From Stereum hirsutum FP-91666 SS1 (Eukaryota; Basidiomycota; Agaricomycetes; Russulales; Stereaceae), in the NCBI RefSeq assembly GCF_000264905.1, contig NW_006763141.1, positions 800,600-864,599 of the forward strand: DNA of 64,000 nt. Reading direction: 5' to 3'. A model generated the notes under the pieces. That model ran no database searches. It saw only the letters and a list, made by a program, of their open reading frames with translations, and had not been told where the DNA came from. Position 1 is the first letter of the stretch; every line of letters begins with the position of its first letter. Positions 35,786 to 46,034 of this stretch are shown one piece after another. Made by a program: the position numbers and the translations under genes.

Positions 35786-38417
35786 GATGTCGAAGGCTGG
35801 GACCTAAGGGCCTTGACGGGGTGCGGGTCGGATGGGGGAGGGTGATGGGGGAGGGCAAGGTGCAAACGCTAGAGCGTAAAAGGTGAGGACATATATGTAC
35901 GCCACAAGCCAAACGTAGCGGGCTGGGCGACGCGCGCAAGTTTTGCTAAGAGCATCCAGGAACGTCGGCGCTCGATAAGATACTGTATCCTCCACAAGCT
36001 TCCGGTTTGCCATCACAAGAACGATTTCTCCATGCAATCGGCCTTCCGTGGCTTCTAACCAGATCCACAGATTGATCATATCCCCTGGCGTAATATCGAG
36101 CTTCGGATAAGCCAGCGCAGCTTCCCCATCAAGTTCGCGGTGGGCCACACCAAAATCCTCTCGGTTCCTCTCGAACTCCTGTCTCGTTTTGTGTCCGACA
36201 GCGATGAAGTTTTTCTCTCGGAAGCTGCCGCATCATGTCCATCAGCAGGATGCAATAAAAGGCAGGTGATAGACGCACGTGTTATTCAACGTAGGAATTC
36301 AACGAATATTCGCGGTCAACTTGCGTGTCCATGCGTTCATGACCAGATCTGCTGAATTCCTTGTGGCACCTCCGGTTGACGAAATGTGGGTCCAATTGCC
36401 AAATCGCTAAGGCGGGGATTGGCCCCGAGACCCTGGATCGCCTTCGGTCTCGTGGGTGACCCTGACCTGGCTATCTCCATATCTCGACCTCGCCACATAT
36501 AAAACTCAATAGGTAGGCATACCTTGAGCCACCTCTGACTATTTCTGCTTCTCTCTCATGCACTGTCTAGCGCACGAAGGCGACCTCCAGGGTGCGCGCT
36601 GTGGACAACAATATTAAGGAGGGCGCAATCATCTCCGTCTTAGGTCCTCTATCTCCTTGACCTGGATACTACGTTTTCCATATCTCTGCCCATTGCAAGC
36701 TCCAGTTCCTCCTCTTCATCAAAGCTCGCCCCGGCCTACGACGCCTAATGCCCACCGGCGGACTTCAACTTCCTCTAAAGTCTAAGCTTTCTGGTAACCT
36801 CGTCGACCGCGACAATGATGGAGAGCCCACTTATCTCATGACCTTGTTGGACGATAGGTCGCGCTACTTGCTGTGCTGCACGGCAAGGTGAGGTGTGTCA
36901 CTCGCTTTCTCAAGCGCCTTCTATCCTTGACTGGTTTCCAATAAGATGACTTCGTAGGGAGGAGTTTTGTTGAAGCCGGAAGTCCGTCATCCGAGTGCTG
37001 CTACGATTTCAGCCGCCCCGAGATGTCTTCGTGTCTGTCGACTTGCTCCACTCAGGTCGTCTACATTGCTTTAGCCAACAGAATGCTCGGTATTGCCGGG
37101 TGATACAGGATAGCACACGATCACGTAGGGTGTAATAGGAAGCAAGAAGGGTAGATGACCATCATCCGTACGTGTACGAACTGAAAGCTCTCGGGCAGAA
37201 TCGCTGCGTTCAAGCTGTTCATTCCGATTCCTGCACCTCCTTCACCGCTCACGTTGAGCATCTTCCTATGCGCTCATAACACAGTGGCTCGGCGTTGAAT
37301 CCTTCCTCACGATACTTCGGCACAGGTATGTTTCGGCTTGGATTGGAGCAATGTTCATTGTCACCTGCGGTCCTCTGTATTACCTCTCGTCATCCCCTCT
37401 CAATACTTAATCTGGTGCCCGAATCCTTCTACTCGCCGATGGTCTTTGACTGTATAAAGATGCTCCTCGGCCTTTTCGCCGGCCGACCTTAGACCCAGTC
37501 TGGTGGAGCTTTGCGCTGTCTATTGGTACAGGGATATATCAGAAGGGCCTCATACTGCAGCTCGGCTCTAGCTTACCTTCAGATGAAGGTTTGTCCACGA
37601 AACGCACCGCAAGTAAAAATACCTTTCGTGGTTGACCCTATCGTCGTACTCGGGTGCATTGTATCGTGACGTCGCTGCCTCGAAAGAATCATTCTCCAAA
37701 CGTGAGCAATACATCAGGGTACATCACCCCTCATGGAACTACCATAACATTTGCTTGTGATTATGCGCTTGTACGTAGTGCGTAAAGATGCGGCGACGCC
37801 TCAGAATAATGTGGCCCAAACCCACTAACGCCACGTAGTAATACCTCTAAAAAGCTGACTTTGAAAACCTCTCCCACGGTAGATTTAAAACGCCGATCAC
37901 GGCCGCCGTCCAATATTATGTTGAATCCTCTATAGCGTCCTTGGCATACTTTTATTCACTCAGGACCTCGATTTTTGACCATGTATCATGAAAGCTCGTA
38001 GTCTGCATTATCAGCCATGCAACGACTCCATAAAGTTATCGTTTTGTGAGGAAATTCCGGGGACAATTTGTGACACGAGCTTGGAGAACTTGCTTGGAGA
38101 CGCACGCATATGGACCCGGAATCTTTTATCGTTCAAGCTCCGGTGGGATGGGCCTAGAAGTTCACTATTATATCTCGCCCATATTCCTGGTAAACTTAGA
38201 GCCAGTGCATTGTATGACGCGAACATTGGCAACTGGAGGAAAGAAGGAAGGTTATCATCGCGTACTTACGTCGACTTTGGCCACGAGCCTGCCCCGGGTT
38301 CGGTATGATATGGTATTTCTGCTCTTGCTCTCCACCCACTAGCACCACTGTCGATTCGAGAAGGCCTGCTAGTCAGAGCAGACGACTGGACGCAAGTTGT
38401 CTACCCATGAGAAAGAT
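35786..38417. other. Gene-poor stretch of 2.6 kb
   Basis: The first part is upstream of the permease. At 36498 there is a good TATA-like ATATAAAA followed at the right distance by a pyrimidine-rich leader and a short open stretch (about 36569-36655) reading TKATSRVRAVDNNIKEGAII, which then hits a stop. This looks like the start of an intron-rich or decayed gene, but no continuation could be joined. Open frames at 37295-37492 and 37988-38342 show no domain. No tRNA or inverted repeat was seen. Confidence 0.4.
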
Positions 38418-40509
38418 ATGGAGGGCAGCCTTGTACATGATGAGATGACGCGTGGGTTGATGGAGTGTTTGGCTGGGCAGCGATTGAGTTCGGTTCGTGA
38501 GACTCATAGTTTGCTCCTCGGAAAGCGCTGCTGATCGTCAATCAATCCTTGCTTTGAGTACATTTAGACTGTTTCCAGTCAGTTCTTCGTCTCACGAGTA
38601 TTTCGGGATGTCTAAGTTACATAAAAACTGAGCGCACTCTTTTTCGTAGCGGCTAGCAGTGTTGTCCTGGTACGTTCATTCGGGTGGCCACGAGATGTCC
38701 TGTTGAGTCTAATACTGCCCATCTCGTTAGTTTTTCGACTATGCTTTGACATGGGAGAGAGAGGTCGGTGATTGCCTTACATTGATCGTGAACCATTTTT
38801 CGACATAACCCCTGTCCTCAGCTCCGATACCTTTGGATGCCGGCGGAGACACCATCACTTGGGCGCATCTTGTTCTGCTTTGCTCGGTATCCAGCTCTGG
38901 TCGGTGCGGTGATCGGACTTTTACCTGTTGGTATCGCATCTTAGCTTTCGCATTCTCATAGTCATAGTTAAAGGGCTTACTGAAATTGTTATGTAGGTAA
39001 CGGTTACACTCGGGAAGACCTTGGCTTTTCTGCAGCTTACTACCGTTGTCGCTGCATCCTGTGAGTACAATCTGTCCGCTACGATATCCAGACTTGACTT
39101 GGTATGAACAAAACCTCTTTGCTAACGTGTCATCCCCGCTACAGTGATTTTCGCGACACGGACCTGGGCCATATGGCGAAGAGATCGGAAAATACTTCTC
39201 TTTCTGGCTCTCTCCCTCATCGTAAGCCGTTGTCTTCATCAAAATCGCGATGTCCTCTCATCCTCATATACGGTGTATTACTCTACTAGGCAAGCCTTGC
39301 ACCAACCGCCGTGCTTTTCGAAAGACATATCGGTACTACACATTGTACGCAGTGAACATATGTTCGCCACACCATCGCCTTGCTGTCGATTCTCGTCGTA
39401 CTGAAAGGATGACTTTGTTAAAGGGGCCAACGATGTCGCTCCTGATCATTCGAAAGGAACTCAATGCACTTATCTCACCAGCGAAGTCGAACATAACTGG
39501 GCCATTCCTTACATACCACTCATTATATACGAATTCGGTGAGTATATCGATCCTTGAAGTCTAGTAGCATGAACGTTTCATCTGACATGAGGTTTTTATC
39601 CGTGCAATAGTCGTGCTCGCTCTATCGATGTACAAGATTCAGAATTACTTCCGCGCGGTCCCTAGTGCAAGCAGGTCGGCCTTGGTTCAAGTTCTTTGGA
39701 GTGATGGTGGGTTCTTTCTTTCTCCCTCAATACAACGGCATTTAACTCTTCCGAGTCGCCACGCCGGTACTATATGCCCTCCGTATGCTGACGATCGATT
39801 TTTGTCTCTGTGAACAGGAATCCTGCACGTCGCGCTCACGCTACGTGAGTTTCATTTGTTGGCCTTTGATTAGCGTTGGGATGCCAGACTGAGTGGTTGC
39901 CCGTAGTGATAGCTATGTTCAACGTCATCCTTGCTACCCGTATCCCAGTAAGCTCTCATTCATCATTACCCGGGTGCACATTCTCGATCCTGGCCCCTTC
40001 ATCATGAGCTAGCCTCGGGCCTTAACCAACTTCCGCGTCTAGATCGATTCTCTACGCACAGCCGGAAGCACCCAGTAGATTTATACGTTCCTCGTTATAC
40101 AGAAGAATCCCGCTCACGACCCGTTCTTTCCACCAGACTCCGTATGTGTCTCCAAAGCATCCTCTCGACTCGCGCCGTCCTCCACCTCTCGGCCGCGTCC
40201 TCAACAAACACGGCCCAAATCAATCCAAGTCAACAGTACAGATCACAGGCTTCACACTCGCGGGGATGGTTGGCGGAGTACATGCCTGAGACTTCGATGG
40301 TATTTACTACGAGATTCTCGAGCGCGGATGACGGGGAGTTGGTGTCGATGGATGACCTTGATGGACAGACGGAAGTTGTAAGATCGAAATGGACTTCGAG
40401 TGTAGATGTGGCGTCAAATACCGTACATACGGCTGATGCGGGTAGTGGTAGTTTCGGAAAGTCAATCGGGGATGGTGTTATTGGTGTTTCTTCCTCAACG
40501 GTGACATAG
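38418..40509 (+). CDS. DUF6533-type seven-helix membrane protein, copy 3
   Basis: Third paralog of this family in the window. Proposed exon 1 (from 38418) gives MEGSLVHDEMTRGLMECLAG, matching copy 2 in length and in the CL spacing. A second exon near 38580-38611 (SVLRLTSISG) is less sure. Clear exons follow: ASSVVL, FFDYALTWERE, LRYLWMP..GRILFCFARYPALVG, VIFATRTWAIWRRDRK, ASLAPTAVLFERH, NWAIPYIPLIIYEF, LALSMYKIQNYFRAVPS, GILHVALTL, VIAMFNVILATRIP and LRMCLQSILSTRAVLHLSAAS. The tail is shorter and less Gly-rich than in copy 2 and ends at 40507-40509. The F-box gene starts only 370 bp downstream on the same strand. Function unknown. Confidence 0.8.
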
Positions 40510-40881
40510 TGAGTCCGATCGCCTCAGGCTGCATGTACTTCATCCTTGTATAGACCTGCTCGTGTATACCGATAGAATCGACGTTCCCAGGATCGTCAAG
40601 CTCGACATTCACGTCACTCGTACAGTAATGAACTTGAGACTGGATTTGAAGGGTCGGACGAGTGTGGCCTTACACTGGCCTTGCCACCCAGGCCGTGGGA
40701 ACGCCTTTGTAAGCTCAGGGCGTGCGCATCGAACGTTTCCGCACCCTTGTTCTCCCTAATCAGAACGACATTGGTTCGCTCCATATTTCTCCACGCTTTC
40801 ACGTTCTTAACTGCCTAACTAAGCTCTGGTCGGGTGTCAAAGCACTTGACACGGCCTAATACTAGCAGACTCCGAGCCTGA

Positions 40882-42733
40882 ATGCCACCCGAAGGTATGG
40901 ACGACATTCTGAAGCAATACACAAGGTGAGTGGTCAGAATCGTCATTCTTACCATGTCCCGCGTCGTGACGCATTCTATCTTGTTTCATGTGCAGCTTTC
41001 CTGGCCCCGATGAAGCTTCGGATGATAATGCTATCAGGAACGTTTTAGACCTTCGTATAGAGAAACTGGAACAGGCCATCCGAGTCCTCAAGGGACATCG
41101 TCAATCATTAGCGCCCATATTTCGTCTGCCAGACGAAATCCTAGCGAAAATCATAACCAGCTACCAAGCTCTCTTCGAACCGATCTCGTCCACTCCCTTT
41201 CCCGCGGAAACTGGCCAGGTCGACCCCACGCAGTGCGAATGGATCCGTATCACGTTTGTCTGCCGTCGTCTACGCTACATCGCTCTGAATGAATGTCCTC
41301 GTATTTGGGCGGACATTTTGATGCATCCCCGATGGGCATCTAAATTTCTAGAGCGATCGAAAGCCGTACCCATTCACCTCCGAATAGAATCCGCTGCTCC
41401 ACGAACATTACCATTGAACGAAGTTCCCTCGCTTGCATCCATCATAGAGCATCATGCACATCGCGCAAAAGACCTTCTTCTACGCGTCGTCTTCTCAGAT
41501 ACCCTGAAGGAGTTGCTACACAAGCTTCCGCCTTCTGCTCCTCATCTCGAATATCTCTCTATCCATCACACACGAACCACCTCTTTCTCACCTCCTTCAG
41601 ATATCCTTTGGGATACATCCGCTCCCAACCTCCGCAGGCTGAAGCTGAAGGGCTTCATGTTCCCATGGACCGCCTCCATTTTCCACCCTTCCCTCACTTC
41701 CCTGTCCATCGGAGACATTCCTGAGGGCCGTTGGCTAGCTCTAAACTCAGCGCAAGTCATGCTGGACGCGCTAGCATGCATGAATGGCCTCGAATTCCTG
41801 GCCCTCGACGTAACACCTGTTACAAACGGAACACTTTCCTCCCTGAATAGTCACATGACCGTCCACCTTACATCGCTCAAGGCGTTACATCTATATGGAC
41901 CCGGGGAAGATTGCGCACGTCTTCTGCGGTTCCTTTCTCTTCCGACGTTGACCGTGTTCAGAGCAGCTTGTCGGTCTGACTCTCTTCGGTCTCTTCTTGA
42001 TTGGGTGGCGAACTCGTTTTCTGGAGGCAGACATCATCAGTCACCAGGGATGCGACGACTGCGATTCAGACGCACCTCGGATCATTTTTCGGAGACATTT
42101 CACTTCGAAGGATGGACTGGGGCACCGGGCGCCACGTTAGACTCGACGAGTCTGACCATCGACGACGACGACGACGATAACTCTCAATTAAATATTTCAT
42201 TCACTATCGACAGGCATATTAACCCTCCGACTATATGTGCGTTCATGGAATGCTTGCGTCTAGATGATGTCGTACACTTAGATATCGCGTTGGCGACGGA
42301 AGGCCCACAGCAATGGATGAGGCATGTAGGGCAGATGAAGCAATTTGAAGAACTTCACATCGAGAGCGCCTGGGACCTGGAGTACTTCCTCGACCTCTGG
42401 ATCACACTCAATTCTCCTGTTCCCTTCCATATACCTCTCGCTCGAGGCGAAGAGCGACTACGGACCTCTCACTACGCAGATTCATTCCCCCGACTCAATA
42501 CGTTAGCGCTCCGAAAATTTGATGGGCGCTACTTCTCTGGTGGCGCTGCGGGCGATGGAGAAGGGGAGCTGTTTGGGAAGTTCATGCATGCCCTCGTCCA
42601 GCGGGCGAGGATCAGTGGCGAAAAGCTGCGGGAGCTGAGGATTGTGGATTCATTTATTCTAGAGGGCATGGTAGACAAGTTTAGGAATGTAGTGGGAACT
42701 GTTCTGTTGGATCAGGTGGAGAGACAATGGTGA
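40882..42733 (+). CDS. F-box protein
   Basis: Two exons: 40882-40925 (MPPEGMDDILKQYT) and 40996-42733, with GTGAGT and TGCAG at the intron ends. A predicted coiled coil (RIEKLEQAIRVLKGHRQ) precedes the F-box (SLAPIFRLPDEILAKIITSY.. and FVCRRLRYIALNECPRIW, about residues 45-110). The rest, some 480 residues, is a leucine-rich-repeat-like region. This is the usual layout of the greatly expanded agaricomycete F-box family. It presumably recruits a target to an SCF ubiquitin ligase through Skp1; the target is unknown. The frame is intact and the stop is at 42731-42733. Confidence 0.88.
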
Positions 42734-43168
42734 GGGAAGGAGTACAGGCCGAAAGTTTCATCCCGGCGTTCCATGATGTTGGATTTGCATCGTGACTAAT
42801 GTAAGTTTTATTCCTCTTCCATCCCCGGCGAAACGATTTGTTGACCTTCAGTGCCAGATTAGATCAACGCTATCATGTCCATATCCTCAATTCCCGCAAG
42901 CGCTTTGCTCTTGTTCCTAAATGTTTTGGTGTCTGTGGCGCTTCGCCCTTCAATCATCGTTTCCCCTTCTTCGCTTTCTTTGATGGTCCAATGGCCATGC
43001 ATCGTCCTTTACTACCTCACTCAAATATTATCTCTGCCAACTTAAGTACGGAGTGAAGTCGTTGAGCTTGATTACGAGACGATGAACATATAGAACTGCA
43101 TCGGAAGTTGTGAAGGAGATGATGGATGTTGAGGCTGATCCATAATATAATATCCGGTTTTCTTGCAA
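42734..43168. other. Interval before tRNA-Lys
   Basis: 3' flank of the F-box gene and 5' flank of the tRNA. No feature was recognised. Confidence 0.4.
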
Positions 43169-43277
43169 GCCCCGCTAGCTCAATCGGATAGAGCGTCAGA
43201 CTTTTACGATTGTCCACCGCAAGTGTTCATCATAAAAATTCATCTGAAGGCTGCGAGTTCGACCCTCGCGCGGGGCT
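43169..43277 (+). tRNA. tRNA-Lys(UUU) with a 35-nt intron
   Basis: Acceptor arms GCCCCGC (43169-43175) and GCGGGGC (43270-43276) pair perfectly, with T as discriminator base. The D arm is GCTC...GAGC, the anticodon stem TCAGA/TCTGA, and the T arm GCGAG TTCGACC CTCGC. The loop reads C-T-TTT-A, then an intron (43207-43241), then A. The intron is at the usual site one base after the anticodon. Confidence 0.93.
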
Positions 43278-43281
43278 ATTG

Positions 43282-43292
43282 TTTTTGGTTTT
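43282..43292 (+). terminator. RNA polymerase III terminator of tRNA-Lys
   Basis: A run of five T (43282-43286) followed by a second run of four starts five bases after the tRNA. Confidence 0.8.
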
Positions 43293-43333
43293 GAAACATA
43301 TCTCTTAGATGGATACAATCCGCGAAAAAAGGC

Positions 43334-43388
43334 TAGGGTAGGAGAGGGGCAGGGGAGGGGGGGAGGGGGGGAGGAGGAGGAGGAGGGA
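43334..43388 (+). other. G-rich purine tract (G-quadruplex motif)
   Basis: The plus strand has successive runs of 3, 4, 4, 7 and 7 G with loops of one to a few bases, followed by GGA repeats. It lies between tRNA-Lys and the 3' end of the DUF1365 gene. Confidence 0.6.
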
Positions 43389-43654
43389 GACGTGTGGCGC
43401 GAGCGTGGGAACGGAATGACGCGACAATCAAACGCGAGCGAGTGACGGGTCGTGTGTTCAAACCCCAGCCCGACCACCAGGAAATTTGAAACAATCACAA
43501 AAATGTGCGGGCAAGTTCTTGCGGAGAAGAAGCCGCCCCTTTTTGAGTAAGTACCTCGACCGTCAACAGAACAAAGCGTCTCTAGCTTTTGAGACAGAAT
43601 CGCACGTGAACGGCAATTGCGCAAGAGATGAGGATACGGTTATACACTATTTGA

Positions 43655-45773
43655 TTATATACAACCCCTCTCCTGTCGCGCCCTGTTTTCACTATCGTCA
43701 CCGACTTCGTTTCCTAGCGTGGGCACTTCAATGCCAGCCCATCTGACCCCAACAGCCTTCCAAGCCCACCATTCCACCCACTCTGCCGCAACGAGCAACC
43801 CCAGGACTGCAACGCACCTCCATCCGCCTCCTGTTATACCCACATTATCCGATACATCTATCGACTTCGAGTTGTGTGGCGAAGGGTGTTCAAGGAGTGG
43901 AGAAGGAGGCAGGGGCAGTGGTTTGTGTGAGCGGAGGATCTTGAGTAATTTGTCGCTTGTGTTGACGACCGATTTTGGATCAGGTTCGGTGATAGCTTTC
44001 GCGGTAGAGGATGCATCGGCGGTGGGGGTACCCGTGTACGGACGGTCGAATACTCTTGTGAATAAAACTTCGTCGTTGGCGACAAACTCGGTTATCGCGC
44101 CAGCGCGGGCTTTGGAAGGACCACCTGAGGCAAGGGCCTCCGATGCAGAAGAAGAAAGCATAAGGAGAATGAAGAGGCGAGGGGAGAGGTAGGAGATTGT
44201 GAGGTGAGGTGCGGGTTTGACTTCTTGGTCTGTAAGAGCAAACAATGCGAAGGAGGCCAGACGAACTTAGCAAGAGGCCACAAAGAGACAGTGGTATGAG
44301 TTACCTGCTGGTCGGCGCGGCGAATACGTCCGAACAAGTGCGTTCGGGTCCCCTGGAACAAGAACAATTTCGACATTCAACTCCTTCGCCCTTCTGTCCA
44401 AGAAACGAAGGACCTCCTTCTTTGCCAACATTTCAAGTAATGTTGGGGCCTGCCAGCCTACTCCTCCGCCTTTCATCGGCGCGGTTACTTTGGCACCAGT
44501 GACATCGCCCTCGCCTCCACTCCCAGTATGACTTCCCCAACCTCGTCTTACTGCAACAGGTTCCGGCCTCCTCCACACACCCAGCCCCTTTCTATAATGC
44601 AAAATCCAAGCATGCTTCAGGATCCTCGGCAAGCTCATAAACAGCGCGATCGGGTATCGAAGTAACATTTTGATCAGGGAACCTGCGGTGAGAGGGGTGG
44701 AAGTTCGCGTAAAGTGGAGCGCTGTGAGTTTGAGGGTGCCCTTCTCTGGTAAGGGTGATGGAGAAGAGTTTGGCGACGAAGGCGGTTCATGCAAGTGGAC
44801 GCGGACTGCGGGTTTTATGGTATTGGATTGTAGAGCCCCGGGAGAGGAACTACTAGGAGGCTGGGAGGACGGAGAGTGAGACGGAGGCCGAACGGAGATG
44901 GTGTATGTACCAAGACGATCGTTGAATGGCGAGACGTGAAATGCACGGTCAAATGACCACTGGTGGTCAAACCTGTAACATAGGTTTGTGAGCTGAAGAG
45001 ATACGACGGGCAGGAGGATGTACCCTTTGTCAGGCAGCTCTTCGTTCTTTCCCAACTCGAGGACATGAACGTGGCGCTCGCCAAACGTATTATGAATCTG
45101 CCGAAGACCAACGCACAGAAAAACATCAGCACGCAAGTGACGGAACAGGGTGTCGAATTCAAAGCACCTCCAGGACCACCACCCAGAGCTCGTCTGGTAC
45201 CGCGTCGCGATAGCAAAAGTACACTGTCAGAGGATTGATTCCCTCAAAGCCAAAATACGCCGGCATTGTCATCATCCAAGCATCGAACTTCGGCTCCTTT
45301 GATTCTCCTTCCTCTCCAGTATCGACATCAGTAACACCGAAATCGCTCAACACCTTGCCTAACTTCCTCCTGATGGACTGCTCAGCGCCGCCATCGTCGT
45401 AAAGATAACTGTTAGCTCTTATGCCAACGACTCGCCCAAGGATACCTCCATATGAGAGTAGCCAGCCGTGTATCAGAGAGAGTTTGTGTGACTCAAGGGC
45501 ACGAAGAGGGAAGAAAAAAGTAAGGACTGGGTAGGTAAACTTATGGGACGACGGGGAGGGTAGCAGCCGGGCGTGGGTCACAGTTGTCTCCAAGATGAAC
45601 GCATCTGTGCGATGTCCACCAGAGCTATCAGGAAGGTATCTTGAATCTTCTGTGTGGGATGATGTAAGAAAGAAATAGCCAAGAGAGAGAGCGACGCAGG
45701 TGGAGCAAATAAGGGTGTCGACCGTCGTGAACATCAGAGTATTATATGTAGATCGCTTCGCCAAAGGGTACAC
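43655..45773 (-). CDS. DUF1365 family protein with N-terminal membrane anchor
   Basis: Start at 45771-45773. Residues about 12-35 (TLICSTCVALSLGYFFLTSS) form a membrane helix. Then come VTHARLLPSPSSHKFTYPVL, FDAWMMTMPAYFGFEGINPL, TVYFCYRD, LEIHNTFGERHVHVLELG and HQWSFDRAFHVSPFND; the NTFGERH and FHVSPF motifs define DUF1365. Introns join LE to IHNTFG, PDKG to FDHQWS, and SPRRPAD to QEVKPAPHLTISYLSPRLF. The last exon ends in a hydrophobic segment (CVAVLGLLVAAEWVEWWAW) that may be a second helix. In bacteria DUF1365 genes sit beside cyclopropane-fatty-acid-synthase-like and amine-oxidase genes and are thought to act on lipids; no such neighbour exists here. Biochemical function is unknown. Confidence 0.88.
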
Positions 45774-46034
45774 ACAGAAAGAGGCAGAAGTGGAAAGCGT
45801 AGGTTAAGATGAGAGGACTGCCGTATTTAAATAAAGGGCCTGCGTCAACGCCGGCGGAGACGACAACGATGGGAACGTCGCGATCGGGAAGGACTACTTA
45901 CGCGTCTCAGCACGTGGTCTGACACGGTCACCGGACCGCGACGCGCTTGAACCGAACGTGCAGTTGCGGTTCGTCTTCACCGTCATCATCGACATCGGCG
46001 ATACATTTTCCAAGCGGCCACGCCGCGCGCACTT

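Noticed and set aside
35804..36148. 115-residue minus-strand frame upstream of the permease
   Set aside because: Pro-rich end and no recognisable homology; more likely leader or promoter sequence.
43391..43480. B-box-like GTGTTCAAACCCC with an A-box-like sequence, suggesting a second tRNA
   Set aside because: Acceptor and T stems do not pair; at most a decayed tRNA.
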